In this document: in pieces, positions 37,478 through 46,412 of the stretch
Position numbering within the stretch: position 1 is the stretch's first letter
Layout of the letters: each line of letters opens with the position of its first letter
Origin: Psychrobacter sp. JCM 18900
GTDB taxonomy: Bacteria > Pseudomonadota > Gammaproteobacteria > Pseudomonadales > Moraxellaceae
DNA: 64,000 nt
Assembly (NCBI RefSeq): GCF_904846625.1
Contig: NZ_CAJHBL010000003.1
Location: forward strand, 585,666-649,665
Direction: 5' to 3'
Program-made: the position numbers and the translations under genes
Notes under the pieces: generated by a model
Database searches by the model: none
Told to the model about the DNA's origin: nothing
What the model saw: only the letters and a program-made list of their open reading frames with translations

Positions 37478-39115
37478 TTATGGCTTTTGTGCTCGGTTTT
37501 GTAATGGATCACCAATCAGTACGCTACCTGAATTTTCACGGCGCTGCTCATCACTCAACTTGCTCGCTGGCACTTTGGCTTTGCGCTTCCACTTTAAGCT
37601 GAACAAATCATCACGGCGATCGATTAAGTTATGTACTGATCCTTCATGACGAACGTGAGTGAGCTTGTCTAAGTTTACATCAGAGAAGAATACCATCTCC
37701 GTGTTGGCAGTGGTTTCTGCCATAATCGCATCATGCGGGAACGCAAAATCTGACGGTGAAAAAATCGACGATTGAGCGTATTGAATATCTAAACTTTCGA
37801 CTTGTGGCAAGTTACCTACCGAGCCGCAGATCATCACATAGCATTCATTTTCAATGGCACGTGCTTGGGCACAGTGACGCACACGCAAATAGCCGTTTTT
37901 GGTGTCAGTCCAGAAGGGCACAAACAAGATATCCATGTCATCAAGTGCCATCAGACGTGCAAGCTCAGGGAACTCAACATCGTAGCAGACCAAGATGCCG
38001 ATACGACCCGCATCCGTGTCGAATACTTTGACTTCATCGCCACCTTCGATTACCCAAGCGCTGCGCTCATGCGGAGTAATATGAATTTTGCGTTGCTCTT
38101 CAACGGTACCATCGCGGCGACATAAATAGCTGACGTTGTATAAGGTATCGTCTTCGTCTAGTAATGGCATCGAACCAGTAATGACGTTGACGTTATAACT
38201 GACCGCTAAATGCGAGATTTCATTTTTGAACCACTCGGTATAACCTGCCAAAAATCGAATGGCAATATTTTGATCGGTTTCTTCGCATAGACCCATCAAT
38301 GGCGCATTGAAAAACTCTGGTAAGCAGGCAAAGTCTGAGTTGTAATCAGCCATAATATCGACAAAGAACTCAACCTGTTGCAGTAATTCTTCAGGTGATT
38401 CGACTTCACGCATCTGCCACTGAATACCACCAATACGCACTTCAGACTTGCGAGTATTAGGCTTATAGTCTTTAGGCTCGTAGTAGATATTTGCCCACTC
38501 AAGCAAGGTAGCAAAGCCCTTTGATTGCTTATCATCTGGCAGATAAGCGGTCAAAATACGTTTAACGATAAAGCCATTAGACAACTGGAACGACAAAGCT
38601 GAATCGTGAATCTCACGGCTTTCAACGGCATCAATATATTCGCCTGGAGTCAGATCTTTATGGTTATGATAGTTAGGTATGCGTCCACCGGCTAAGATAG
38701 CGCGGAAGTTTAACTGTCGGCACAGCTCTTTACGTGCGTCATACAGACGACGACCGAGGCGGTAGCCGCGATAATCAGGGTCGATGAGCGCATCCAAACC
38801 ATAAATGGCATCACCTTCTGGGTTGTCTCTGATGATTTCTTTTTGCCCAATCAAATCATCATAGGTATGCGGGTTTGAAAACTTGGCATAGTCAACGCGC
38901 ATAGAGAGTACGATACCAATCAGCTGATCATGATCAAACAAAGCAATCTGACCTTCAGGGAAGGCATCAATCAAGGTATGAATGGTTGTCTTTGACCACG
39001 CGCCACCCAAGTTTACATAGACACGATCCATTAATGCCTTTAATTGTGGATAATCTTTTTTCTTAATCTCAGCAATCGTGAGGTGAAAGTCATCTAGTTT
39101 TTCCATCTTACTCAT
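37478..39115 (-). CDS. GNAT acetyltransferase - carbon-nitrogen hydrolase fusion
   Basis: 545 residues. N-terminal GNAT domain (about 10-195) with the acetyl-CoA loop region DPDYRGYRLGRRLYDARKE. C-terminal nitrilase-superfamily domain (about 225-510) with the catalytic triad Glu267 (CLPEFF), Lys343 (QRKIHITP) and Cys377 (ILVCYDVEFPE). Both modules look intact, so acyl transfer and amide or nitrile hydrolysis could act on one substrate. The family is widespread, but no substrate is recognised from sequence. ATG 39115 has AGGAAACTT upstream. Single gene, terminator at 37408. Confidence 0.92.
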   Translation of the reverse strand: MSKMEKLDDFHLTIAEIKKKDYPQLKALMDRVYVNLGGAWSKTTIHTLIDAFPEGQIALFDHDQLIGIVLSMRVDYAKFSNPHTYDDLIGQKEIIRDNPEGDAIYGLDALIDPDYRGYRLGRRLYDARKELCRQLNFRAILAGGRIPNYHNHKDLTPGEYIDAVESREIHDSALSFQLSNGFIVKRILTAYLPDDKQSKGFATLLEWANIYYEPKDYKPNTRKSEVRIGGIQWQMREVESPEELLQQVEFFVDIMADYNSDFACLPEFFNAPLMGLCEETDQNIAIRFLAGYTEWFKNEISHLAVSYNVNVITGSMPLLDEDDTLYNVSYLCRRDGTVEEQRKIHITPHERSAWVIEGGDEVKVFDTDAGRIGILVCYDVEFPELARLMALDDMDILFVPFWTDTKNGYLRVRHCAQARAIENECYVMICGSVGNLPQVESLDIQYAQSSIFSPSDFAFPHDAIMAETTANTEMVFFSDVNLDKLTHVRHEGSVHNLIDRRDDLFSLKWKRKAKVPASKLSDEQRRENSGSVLIGDPLQNRAQKP

Positions 39116-39652
39116 AAGTTTCCTGTTTTAAATAGCTATTGAATGTAGGGGTATCAAATAATGGGGTCATAGCACATTGATGTGCCGATTTTTGTGCAAA
39201 AAAGTAATAAAAACATTCCAATAGGAACATATTGTCGTTACAATAATTTATTGCCGTATTTACAATAGGTTATGTTGATATCTTGGGCCGTTTTACTCAT
39301 TATGTTTGGTGCTTGTTTCGACTAACCTAAAGGATTAAAGGATAGCGATTGCCACAATCTACATCACTCTATACCTATAGGGTTTGTGAGCACAGATAAG
39401 CGCATAACTTTGCATTATCATTGTACCTACGACTGTCTTGCTATTTATTATCTCAATATACAATCTAAATAATATCTATCAGCATCTTTTGTTTTGCTTG
39501 TTATCATAGCAAGCTGTAACGGTAATAACAGTCTCACGTAGTAAATATTTGCTACGTTTTTGTGAGTCAATTTTTTGGTTCAACTCAGGCATAGTATTGT
39601 GTTGCTTGTTTCGTTTAGCCGTCTTTCATCGGCTTCTTAGGATTATTTTATT
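39116..39652. other. 537-base intergenic region upstream of the BLUF gene
   Basis: No supported gene. AT-rich. Carries a near-perfect palindrome with a T-run (39536-39562) about 95 bases before the BLUF start. Confidence 0.5.
39536..39562 (+). terminator. terminator-like stem-loop before the BLUF gene
   Basis: ACGTAGTAAAT / ATTTGCTACGT (one T-G pair) is followed directly by TTTTTG. Facing plus, it could end a short transcript or attenuate the BLUF gene. Confidence 0.5.
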
Positions 39653-40282
39653 ATGCCTTTAAATCATACCAATAGAATCATGAAGTGGGATGACATAGAT
39701 GACTCCGCTTTGGTTCAGTTGGTTTATGTCAGTACGCTGACTCTTGGCTCGCGTCTAAGCACCTCTATCTTTGATGAAGTAGAAGGCCACGCACGTAACT
39801 ACAATCAGCAGCATAACATCACAGGCACGCTATGCTACGGAAATGGTCACTTCTTGCAATGTATTGAAGGTAAAAAGTCAGACGTATTTGCTCTGCAAGA
39901 GCGAATCTTCGTCGATAGCCGCCATAAGAATGTAGAAGTATTGCTATTACAAGTCATCAATCATCGCAGCTTTGCCGACTGGCGTATGCGCTTGCTGTTT
40001 TTAGAGCGTTGGTTATGGTCACCCGCGACCAAGAAACAGGCCGTACAATTATCTCCGTTTTTACCATTTGCGCCGCACGGCTGGTCGTCTGATCGGACTG
40101 AGCAGTTTTTGCAAATTATCAAAACTTTCGATAGTCCACCTCATATTAAGGCAGCAGGTATTACTTATAATGCATTGGGTAATATGGTGCGTCATATCGC
40201 GGCACCGCATCAGGCGTTTCTGATTATTCAAGGGTTTTTGAGCATATTACTGGTCGTCGCACTGATACTGTTATATTTATAG
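39653..40282 (+). CDS. membrane-anchored BLUF-domain blue-light sensor
   Basis: 209 residues. BLUF flavin domain (about 19-120) with the photocycle residues in place: Tyr25 (LVYVSTL), Asn49 (HARNYN), Gln69 (HFLQCIEG), and Trp110 and Met112 (ADWRMRLL). The rest is helical and ends in a C-terminal TM segment (about 187-208, AFLIIQGFLSILLVVALILLYL). No EAL, GGDEF or other output domain is fused, so signalling must be by protein contact, as for short BLUF proteins such as BlsA of Acinetobacter; the membrane tail is less usual. AGGATT lies upstream of ATG 39653. Confidence 0.92.
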   Translation: MPLNHTNRIMKWDDIDDSALVQLVYVSTLTLGSRLSTSIFDEVEGHARNYNQQHNITGTLCYGNGHFLQCIEGKKSDVFALQERIFVDSRHKNVEVLLLQVINHRSFADWRMRLLFLERWLWSPATKKQAVQLSPFLPFAPHGWSSDRTEQFLQIIKTFDSPPHIKAAGITYNALGNMVRHIAAPHQAFLIIQGFLSILLVVALILLYL

Positions 40283-40310
40283 ATTGTAGTTTTTACGAAT
40301 TATAAACCCA

Positions 40311-40346
40311 AAAAAAGACGCTAGCCTCTCGGTTTAGCGTCTTTTT
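40311..40346. terminator. bidirectional terminator, BLUF / FAD-oxidase
   Basis: AAAAAGACGCTA ... TAGCGTCTTTTT with an 11-base loop; A and T runs serve both strands. Confidence 0.9.
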
Positions 40347-40372
40347 ATTTGAGATAAGTGTTAAACATCTAA

Positions 40373-41809
40373 TCACATATCAAAAATCTTACCACGATTC
40401 ATAATATTGTTTGGGTCAAAGACTTTTTTGACTTCCTTTAGGTACTCAATCTCAGTTTCACTGCGGCTATAGTGCAGATACGGCTTCTTCGTCATACCAA
40501 CCCCATGCTCAGCAGATACCGAACCACCATATTTCTGTACTGTCTCAAACACATATTTATTGACGACCTGACACTCAGCAAAGAAATCATCTTTATTCAT
40601 ATTCTCAGGTTTTAATATATTCAGATGCAAATTACCATCGCCGATATGACCGAACCAACAAACTTCAAAGTCAGGATAGTTACTGCTGACAATATGATCA
40701 ATCTCTTCGATAAAGGTCGGTACATGGCTTATTAGCACCGAGACATCATTCTTGTAAGGGGTGAATACTGAAATGGTCTCAGAGATATACTCACGTAGCT
40801 TCCATAGCTCTGCTGCTTGCGTGAGGTTTTGACTCATCACCCCATCGACGACCCAACCTTGCTCCATACAATGCTCAAATATGGCCATGGCTTTGTCCAT
40901 GATTGGCTCATATGGTGCTTCAAACTCTAATAGCGTATAGAACTTGGTACGCGATTCAAAGGGTTCTTGTACTTGACCATGTGCCATCAGCTTATCAATG
41001 GCCACATCGTCAAAGAACTCGAATGCCGTCAAATCAATCTGCGCTTGAAAAGCAGAGAGTACGTTCATCACATCGTTAAAGCTGTCCATGCCAAGCACCA
41101 TGACGTTTAAGTCTTGTGGCTGACGTTCAAGTTTGATTTGCGCATGAGTGACAAGGCCAAGCGTACCTTCACTACCGATGAACAATTGGCGCAAGTCATA
41201 ACCAGTGGCGTTCTTTACCATGCCGCGATTCAGCTGCAAGATATCACCTTTACCCGTGACAACAGTCAGCCCCATAATCCATTGACGGGTCATGCCATAG
41301 CGAATGACTTTGATACCGCCAGCATTGGTACCGATATTGCCACCGATTTGACTAGAGCCTGCTGAGGCAAAGTCGACAGGGTAGTATAAGTCTTTTGATT
41401 CAGCGAATTCTTGCAACTGTTGGGTGACGACACCGGCTTCGACTTCAACTATTCGATCGGCAGGGTAGAATTGTCCAATCTGGTTCATTTTATCCATGCT
41501 AACGACTATCTCGCCATTAGCAGCCACGGCACCAGCAGATAAACCAGTACGACCACCACTTGGGGTGAGGACGACGTTGTGCTCATTGGCAAGGAGTACG
41601 ATAGTCTGTACTTGCTCGGTGGTCTTTGGAAAGACGATGGCAGCAGCAGCAGGGGCAAAGTGTTTGGTCCAGTCTTTGCCCCAATGCCCTAGACTCTCAG
41701 CATCGGTTTTGATTTGGGTCGGGTCGAAACTATGGGTATCAGTGAGCGTGCTCAAGATGGTTTGCACGGCATTAGTTTCGGATGTGTTTTGAGCGGTAGT
41801 TGGCGTCAT
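40373..41809 (-). CDS. FAD-linked D-2-hydroxyglutarate dehydrogenase (GlcD/D2HGDH type)
   Basis: 478 residues from ATG 41809 (in-frame TTG at 41815). VAO/PCMH flavoprotein: FAD-binding PSGGRTGLSAGAVA and FASAGSSQIGGNIGTNAGG, then the FAD-oxidase C domain with the metal-site pattern CWFGHIGDGNLHLNI and VSAEHGVGMTKKPYL. It should oxidise D-2-hydroxyglutarate to 2-oxoglutarate and pass electrons to the quinone pool via ETF. The name rests on its divergent position beside serA, because SerA makes D-2-hydroxyglutarate while recycling NADH and the coupled pair is described in Pseudomonas. D-lactate or glycolate dehydrogenase is the alternative. Confidence 0.85.
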   Translation of the reverse strand: MTPTTAQNTSETNAVQTILSTLTDTHSFDPTQIKTDAESLGHWGKDWTKHFAPAAAAIVFPKTTEQVQTIVLLANEHNVVLTPSGGRTGLSAGAVAANGEIVVSMDKMNQIGQFYPADRIVEVEAGVVTQQLQEFAESKDLYYPVDFASAGSSQIGGNIGTNAGGIKVIRYGMTRQWIMGLTVVTGKGDILQLNRGMVKNATGYDLRQLFIGSEGTLGLVTHAQIKLERQPQDLNVMVLGMDSFNDVMNVLSAFQAQIDLTAFEFFDDVAIDKLMAHGQVQEPFESRTKFYTLLEFEAPYEPIMDKAMAIFEHCMEQGWVVDGVMSQNLTQAAELWKLREYISETISVFTPYKNDVSVLISHVPTFIEEIDHIVSSNYPDFEVCWFGHIGDGNLHLNILKPENMNKDDFFAECQVVNKYVFETVQKYGGSVSAEHGVGMTKKPYLHYSRSETEIEYLKEVKKVFDPNNIMNRGKIFDM

Positions 41810-42145
41810 GGTCAAATCTCAATATTGGCGTAAGCACGATGCTGGGACTGCTTATTATATAGCGAAATAACTATAAATTCAGTGGTGAGTCAGCTCGTAG
41901 AGGTAATAAGTGGGTGATAATTTTTACCTATAAGAAGAGGTAAGTAATAAATAGTTGATTCGATCGGTTTCAAACAGAATAATTCACTATAGCATAAAAA
42001 TTTTTCAGGCTTGATAACCAATAATTCATCTAATCTGCTAACATCGGCCTCAAATTTTGTGTAAGATATCGGGACTGTTTTCGTTTCATCCATCATAGAT
42101 TATCCAACAGGTAATCTTATAAAACAATTATAGGACAGTTCTCAT
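41810..42145. other. 336-base divergent intergenic region, D2HGDH / serA
   Basis: Holds the promoters of both genes. A 68-codon minus-strand frame inside it is not supported. No clear operator was recognised. Confidence 0.45.
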
Positions 42146-43372
42146 ATGGCGTTATCACTACAAAAAGACAAAATCCGGTTTTTATTGCTTGAAGGTCTAC
42201 ATGACAATGCCCTAAAAGTATTGGAAGGAGCTGGTTACCACAACATCGAGAATATCAGTCACGCCTTAGATCAAGACGAGCTGATCGAAAAGATCAAAGA
42301 TGCTCACTTCATCGGTATTCGTTCGCGTACTCAGCTGACGCGTGAAGTACTTGAGCACGCACACAAGCTTATCGGCATTGGTTGCTTTTGTATTGGTACC
42401 AACCAAGTAGATTTAGATGCCGCTCGTGATCTTGGTATCCCTGTCTTTAACGCGCCATTCTCGAACACCCGTTCGGTAGCTGAGCTAGTATTGGCAGAAG
42501 CCATTATGCTGTATCGCGGTATTCCTGAAAAGAATGCAACCGTACATCGCGGCGGCTGGGGTAAGTCTGCGACCAACTCACACGAAGTACGTGGCAAGAC
42601 TATCGGTATCGTCGGTTATGGCTCTATCGGCTCGCAGCTGTCTGTCTTAGCAGAAAGCTTCGGCATGAAAGTCATTTATCATGATGCTGTGACCAAATTG
42701 CCACTAGGCAACGCGGTACAAGTTGGTAGCCTAGAAGAGCTACTATCAACGGCTGATATCGTGACATTGCATGTACCTGATGTACCAAGCACCCGCTATA
42801 TGATGAAAGCTGAGCAGTTCGCTCAGATGAAAGAAGGCAGTTACTTTATCAATGCGGCTCGCGGTACGTGCGTCGAAATTGATGATCTGGCGGATGCGCT
42901 TGAGTCTGGTAAAATCTTGGGCGCGGCTATTGATGTGTTCCCGAAAGAGCCAAAGTCAGCTGACGAAGAGTTTGAGTCACCACTACGTAAGTTTGATAAT
43001 GTGATTTTGACGCCGCATATCGGTGGTTCAACACAAGAAGCACAGGCCAATATCGGACTGGAAGTAGCAGATAAGTTTGTTAGATACTCTGACCAAGGTG
43101 ATACAGCGACTGCGGTGAACTTCCCAGAAGTTTCTATTCCGTTCAAAGAAAACTCGCATCGTCTACTACACATTCACAAAAACGTGCCAGGCGTACTGTC
43201 TCAGATTAACCGTTTGTTTGCTGAAGCTGGCATTAACATCCTAGCACAGAGCCTGATGACAGAAGGTGATGTTGGTTATCTAGTGATGGATGTCGATTAC
43301 AATGATTCGACTGCTGCACTAGACCAATTAAAAGATGTAGAAGAGACTATCCGCGTACGTATCTTATTCTAA
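42146..43372 (+). CDS. serA: D-3-phosphoglycerate dehydrogenase
   Basis: First step of serine synthesis: oxidises 3-phosphoglycerate with NAD. 408 residues, the E. coli-type short form. NAD-binding GIVGYGSIGSQLSVLAE, catalytic Arg in INAARGTCVEIDDL, Glu in DVFPKEP, His in LTPHIGGSTQEAQ, and a C-terminal ACT domain (about 335-408, HIHKNVPGVLSQINRLFAE) for serine feedback. AGGAC lies 9 bases before ATG 42146. Divergent from the D-2-hydroxyglutarate dehydrogenase gene. Confidence 0.97.
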   Translation: MALSLQKDKIRFLLLEGLHDNALKVLEGAGYHNIENISHALDQDELIEKIKDAHFIGIRSRTQLTREVLEHAHKLIGIGCFCIGTNQVDLDAARDLGIPVFNAPFSNTRSVAELVLAEAIMLYRGIPEKNATVHRGGWGKSATNSHEVRGKTIGIVGYGSIGSQLSVLAESFGMKVIYHDAVTKLPLGNAVQVGSLEELLSTADIVTLHVPDVPSTRYMMKAEQFAQMKEGSYFINAARGTCVEIDDLADALESGKILGAAIDVFPKEPKSADEEFESPLRKFDNVILTPHIGGSTQEAQANIGLEVADKFVRYSDQGDTATAVNFPEVSIPFKENSHRLLHIHKNVPGVLSQINRLFAEAGINILAQSLMTEGDVGYLVMDVDYNDSTAALDQLKDVEETIRVRILF

Positions 43373-43447
43373 TATAGTCAATCCATTATAAAATTGGATC
43401 AATTATATCAGGGCTAATAGTTTTGATACGCATTGAAGATTTATCAT

Positions 43448-43487
43448 AAAAAAAGAGAGGTTCTATTGATTAGAGCCTCTCTTTTTT
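43448..43487. terminator. bidirectional terminator, serA / trhO
   Basis: AAAAAAAGAGAGG ... CCTCTCTTTTTT around a loop of about 15 bases, between convergent genes. Confidence 0.9.
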
Positions 43488-43521
43488 GTTTCGCTTCTTT
43501 TTTATTGTACTAATACTAAGT

Positions 43522-44580
43522 TTAGTTCGCTTTAGCGTTGTTTGCAGCTTCCGCTTGTAGACGCGCTTCCGTCTTAGCGGCTTTACGCTTTTCGATTACA
43601 TCCATCACGTCGCTACCAATATGGGCTTCACCACGCTTCTTGGCTAGCTGCATTTGGTGCTCACGCTCACGGAAACGGGCTTTCTGCTCGTCGGTCGCTT
43701 TGTCGATACAGTGTGGGCATGACTCACCTTTGATATAGGCAGGGCTTTGCATGTCATCGGCTGTGATTGGCATACGGCAAGCAAAACATTGCTCATAACT
43801 GCCTTTTTCTAAGTTGTGGTTGACCGAAACTCGATTGTCAAAAACAAAGCAATCACCTTGCCACATAGAGTCACTGGCAGGGACTTCTTCAAGGTATTTT
43901 AGGATGCCGCCTTCTAAATGATAGACCTCTTCAAACCCTTGCTCGCGTAAATAGGCAGTAGATTTTTCGCAGCGGATACCACCTGTACAGAACATCGCCA
44001 CTTTTTTATGCTTGGCTGGATCGAGCTCTTTTGAAACGTATTCTGGAAACTCGCGGAAGGTTTCAGTGTTTGGGTTGACTGCATTTTGGAAGGTGCCGAT
44101 TTGCACTTCATAGTCGTTACGCGTGTCGATCAAGGTGACTTCAGGATCTGAGATCAACGCATTCCACTCGCTTGGTTTTACATAGCGACCAACGGATTCC
44201 AATGGATCGATATTCTCGACACCCATAGTGACGATTTCTTTTTTCAGTTTCACCTTAGTGCGATAAAAAGGCTGTGTGTCAGTATAGGACTCTTTGAAGG
44301 TAAACGTGCCAATCGCCTCAATACTACGCAGGTAGTCAAGTACAGTATCGATAGCTTGACGCGTACCAGAAATCGTACCATTAATGCCTTCACTGGCAAG
44401 TAACAATGTACCTTTCACATCGTTATCAAGCATAGTGTTTAGAATAGGCTCACGATATTGCTCAAAATCAGCAAAGCGCGTGAACTTATATAGTGCGGCA
44501 ACGACGATATTATTAGTCACACTATCGTATACAGGGGCTGAATTGTTGTCAGTTATCGCGGTTTCTTTGTTGATGCTCAT
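43522..44580 (-). CDS. trhO: tRNA uridine(34) hydroxylase TrhO (YceA, rhodanese-like)
   Basis: 352 residues from ATG 44580 ([11 protein letters not shown]), which has AGGAG 6 bases upstream; a longer frame to 44607 is open. N-terminal acylphosphatase-like domain ([18 protein letters not shown]), then a rhodanese domain with the active-site loop [10 protein letters not shown], followed by a Cys-rich segment (CFACRMP...CPHC, which may bind zinc) and a Lys/Ala-rich helical tail. It makes 5-hydroxyuridine at tRNA position 34 in an oxygen-dependent way. Confidence 0.95.
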   Translation of the reverse strand: MSINKETAITDNNSAPVYDSVTNNIVVAALYKFTRFADFEQYREPILNTMLDNDVKGTLLLASEGINGTISGTRQAIDTVLDYLRSIEAIGTFTFKESYTDTQPFYRTKVKLKKEIVTMGVENIDPLESVGRYVKPSEWNALISDPEVTLIDTRNDYEVQIGTFQNAVNPNTETFREFPEYVSKELDPAKHKKVAMFCTGGIRCEKSTAYLREQGFEEVYHLEGGILKYLEEVPASDSMWQGDCFVFDNRVSVNHNLEKGSYEQCFACRMPITADDMQSPAYIKGESCPHCIDKATDEQKARFREREHQMQLAKKRGEAHIGSDVMDVIEKRKAAKTEARLQAEAANNAKAN

Positions 44581-44745
44581 GTCTTTCTCCTGCTGGCTAG
44601 GTCGCAAACCTAGTGCAATGATAATAGAAAAGTAGATAGGTATATAACATTATCTCAATTGTGGAATTGATTAATGCGCGCGTAGTGTAGCAAATTTTGC
44701 TAGGGTTTTGAATAGTTTGTAACGCTTGGATTATTGTTATAAAAA

Positions 44746-44780
44746 ACAAAAAAGCCCAGTAAAATACTGAGCTTTTTTTA
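44746..44780 (-). terminator. terminator of the Sel1-repeat gene
   Basis: Stem AGCCCAGTA / TACTGAGCT (one wobble) with A and T runs on both sides. Oriented for the minus-strand gene ending at 44810. Confidence 0.88.
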
Positions 44781-44809
44781 TATTCAATTCGTAGTACGAA
44801 AGTTAGATA

Positions 44810-45391
44810 CTATTTACTCTGGAACCAAGTATCTGCTTTGCTACGAGCACTGGCGATGTCATCACTTGATAGGTTCAATGCCAACTGACCAATTTTACCA
44901 CGTGCCTTGTTACGGACTTTTTCGTCTAACATGCCATCACGGGCAGCCAAGTCATACCATTTATAGGCATCGACTAGATTTTTTTGCTTTTCATCTAGTA
45001 GCGCAAGCGTGTAGCTAGCACGGTTATCGCCACGCATTGCAGCTTTTTCTAACCACAAACGGGCTTGTTGCAAATTAGGCTGTACACCTTCACCGCGCAA
45101 ATACATGATAGCAAGATTCAGCTGAGCAGGAGCAACACCTTGCTGAGCCGCTTTTGTATACCACTGGATTGCTTGTTGGGTATTTTGCGCAATACCTTCA
45201 CCTTTTTGCAAACGCTTGGCCAGATAGAACTGTGCGTGATCGTTACCTTGGGCGGCACGACTAGACAACTCGCTCACAGGCATAAGCTCAAAACGTGAGG
45301 TATCAAGCGGTACGTTTGATATTAACTCAGCATTGGCTAAACCAGCACAAGAAAATAATGCAGTAAACAACGCAGCTTTTAATAATTTCAT
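44810..45391 (-). CDS. exported Sel1-repeat protein
   Basis: 193 residues. Signal peptide about 1-21 (AALFTALFSCAGLANA). Sel1-like helical repeats follow: SRAAQGNDHAQFYLAKRLQKG, AIQWYTKAAQQGVAPAQLNL, ARLWLEKAAMRGDNRASYTL and AYKWYDLAARDGM. These solenoids bind protein partners. No enzymatic domain. ATG 45391 has GGAG about 7 bases upstream. The candidate minus-strand promoter TTTAGC-17-TACAAT (45456-45428) overlaps two copies of TTTAGCG. Function unknown. Confidence 0.9.
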   Translation of the reverse strand: MKLLKAALFTALFSCAGLANAELISNVPLDTSRFELMPVSELSSRAAQGNDHAQFYLAKRLQKGEGIAQNTQQAIQWYTKAAQQGVAPAQLNLAIMYLRGEGVQPNLQQARLWLEKAAMRGDNRASYTLALLDEKQKNLVDAYKWYDLAARDGMLDEKVRNKARGKIGQLALNLSSDDIASARSKADTWFQSK

Positions 45392-45803
45392 AGCAGCTCC
45401 AAAATTAGGCAGTTAATAAGCAAAAAAATTGTACCGCTAAACATTGTCTCGCTAAAGACAGTCAGACGGCGATAACAATTAGGTGGAATCTTGCGATATG
45501 AACTTACCTAATCATTAGCAAAAGGGGGTTGTCATCTCTAAATCAGAGATTTCACCCTAACTGATTAGACAAACGGTCGTAATAGTGGGGTGGCTGACAA
45601 TATTTTGCTAGCTTAACACCCAAACTTACGAAACTCAAATACTAATTACAAGGTCTCATAGACGTTTGTACCTGATTGTCCTTAACAAAATCAGACAGTT
45701 ACTAAAAAATTATATTAAGTTAACAATCTATTAAGGTTAATATCAGTATTTACAGCACTGTTTAACATTCTATAAAACATAAAGCCAGCTGATAACTTAA
45801 CGG
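45392..45803. other. 412-base intergenic region between metW and the Sel1 gene
   Basis: No gene. Contains a nested stem-loop element (45508-45568) and a candidate promoter for the Sel1 gene. Confidence 0.5.
45508..45568. ncRNA. nested stem-loop element, unassigned
   Basis: Outer stem CTAATCA (45508-45514) / TGATTAG (45562-45568), middle AGGG/CCCT, inner ATCTCT-AAATC-AGAGAT. Three collinear stems in 61 bases suggest a structured RNA or operator. No T-tract. Class unknown. Confidence 0.35.
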
Positions 45804-46412
45804 TTATTTCTTGGTCACTCGGTAGATAGCGACGTCTGCTAACAAGTTAGGCGCTTGTCTTATTAACGCTTTCATTAGCGGTGTGTGACCTTTTTCAGAA
45901 TCACTAACGGCAAAACGATTAATGATATGAATATCATGCTGCGCACATAACAGTTCGAAATCTTTAAAGGTACATAGATGAATGTTTGGCGTGTTGTACC
46001 ATTCGTAAGGCAGCGCTTCAGAGACAGGCATCATACCTTTAAGCCCTAAATGAATGCGGTTTTGCCAATGCGCAAAGTTAGGAAAGGTGATGACTGCTTC
46101 ACGGGCAACTCTCAGCATATCAAGCAACAACTCGTCAGGTGCTTTTACTGCTTGTAGGGCACGTGCCATGACAACCGTGTCAAAGCTGTTATCAGCAAAA
46201 CGCGCTAAACCATCGTTGAGATCCTGCTCGACAATCGATAGACCATTACCAATCGCCTCATTGATTTTGTCTTCATCAATCTCTAGTCCGTAACCTGTCA
46301 CGCCTAGTTTTTGCTGTAAGTGGGCAAGCAGCTCGCCATTACCACAACCTAAGTCCAGTACATGTGCTTGCGGCGCAATCCAACGCTCTGCCAGTTGGTG
46401 ATCCATTCTCAT
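45804..46412 (-). CDS. metW: methionine biosynthesis protein MetW
   Basis: 202-residue SAM-methyltransferase-fold protein that pairs with MetX. SAM loop [15 protein letters not shown], then [44 protein letters not shown] and [13 protein letters not shown]. Its start overlaps the metX stop by 4 bases (ATGA), so they are coupled. MetW stimulates or stabilises MetX in several proteobacteria; a methylation substrate is not known. Confidence 0.95.
   Translation of the reverse strand: MRMDHQLAERWIAPQAHVLDLGCGNGELLAHLQQKLGVTGYGLEIDEDKINEAIGNGLSIVEQDLNDGLARFADNSFDTVVMARALQAVKAPDELLLDMLRVAREAVITFPNFAHWQNRIHLGLKGMMPVSEALPYEWYNTPNIHLCTFKDFELLCAQHDIHIINRFAVSDSEKGHTPLMKALIRQAPNLLADVAIYRVTKK

Noticed and set aside
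41890..42096. 68-codon minus-strand frame between the D2HGDH gene and serA
   Set aside because: No ribosome-binding site, no recognisable domain, and it lies where both divergent promoters must be.
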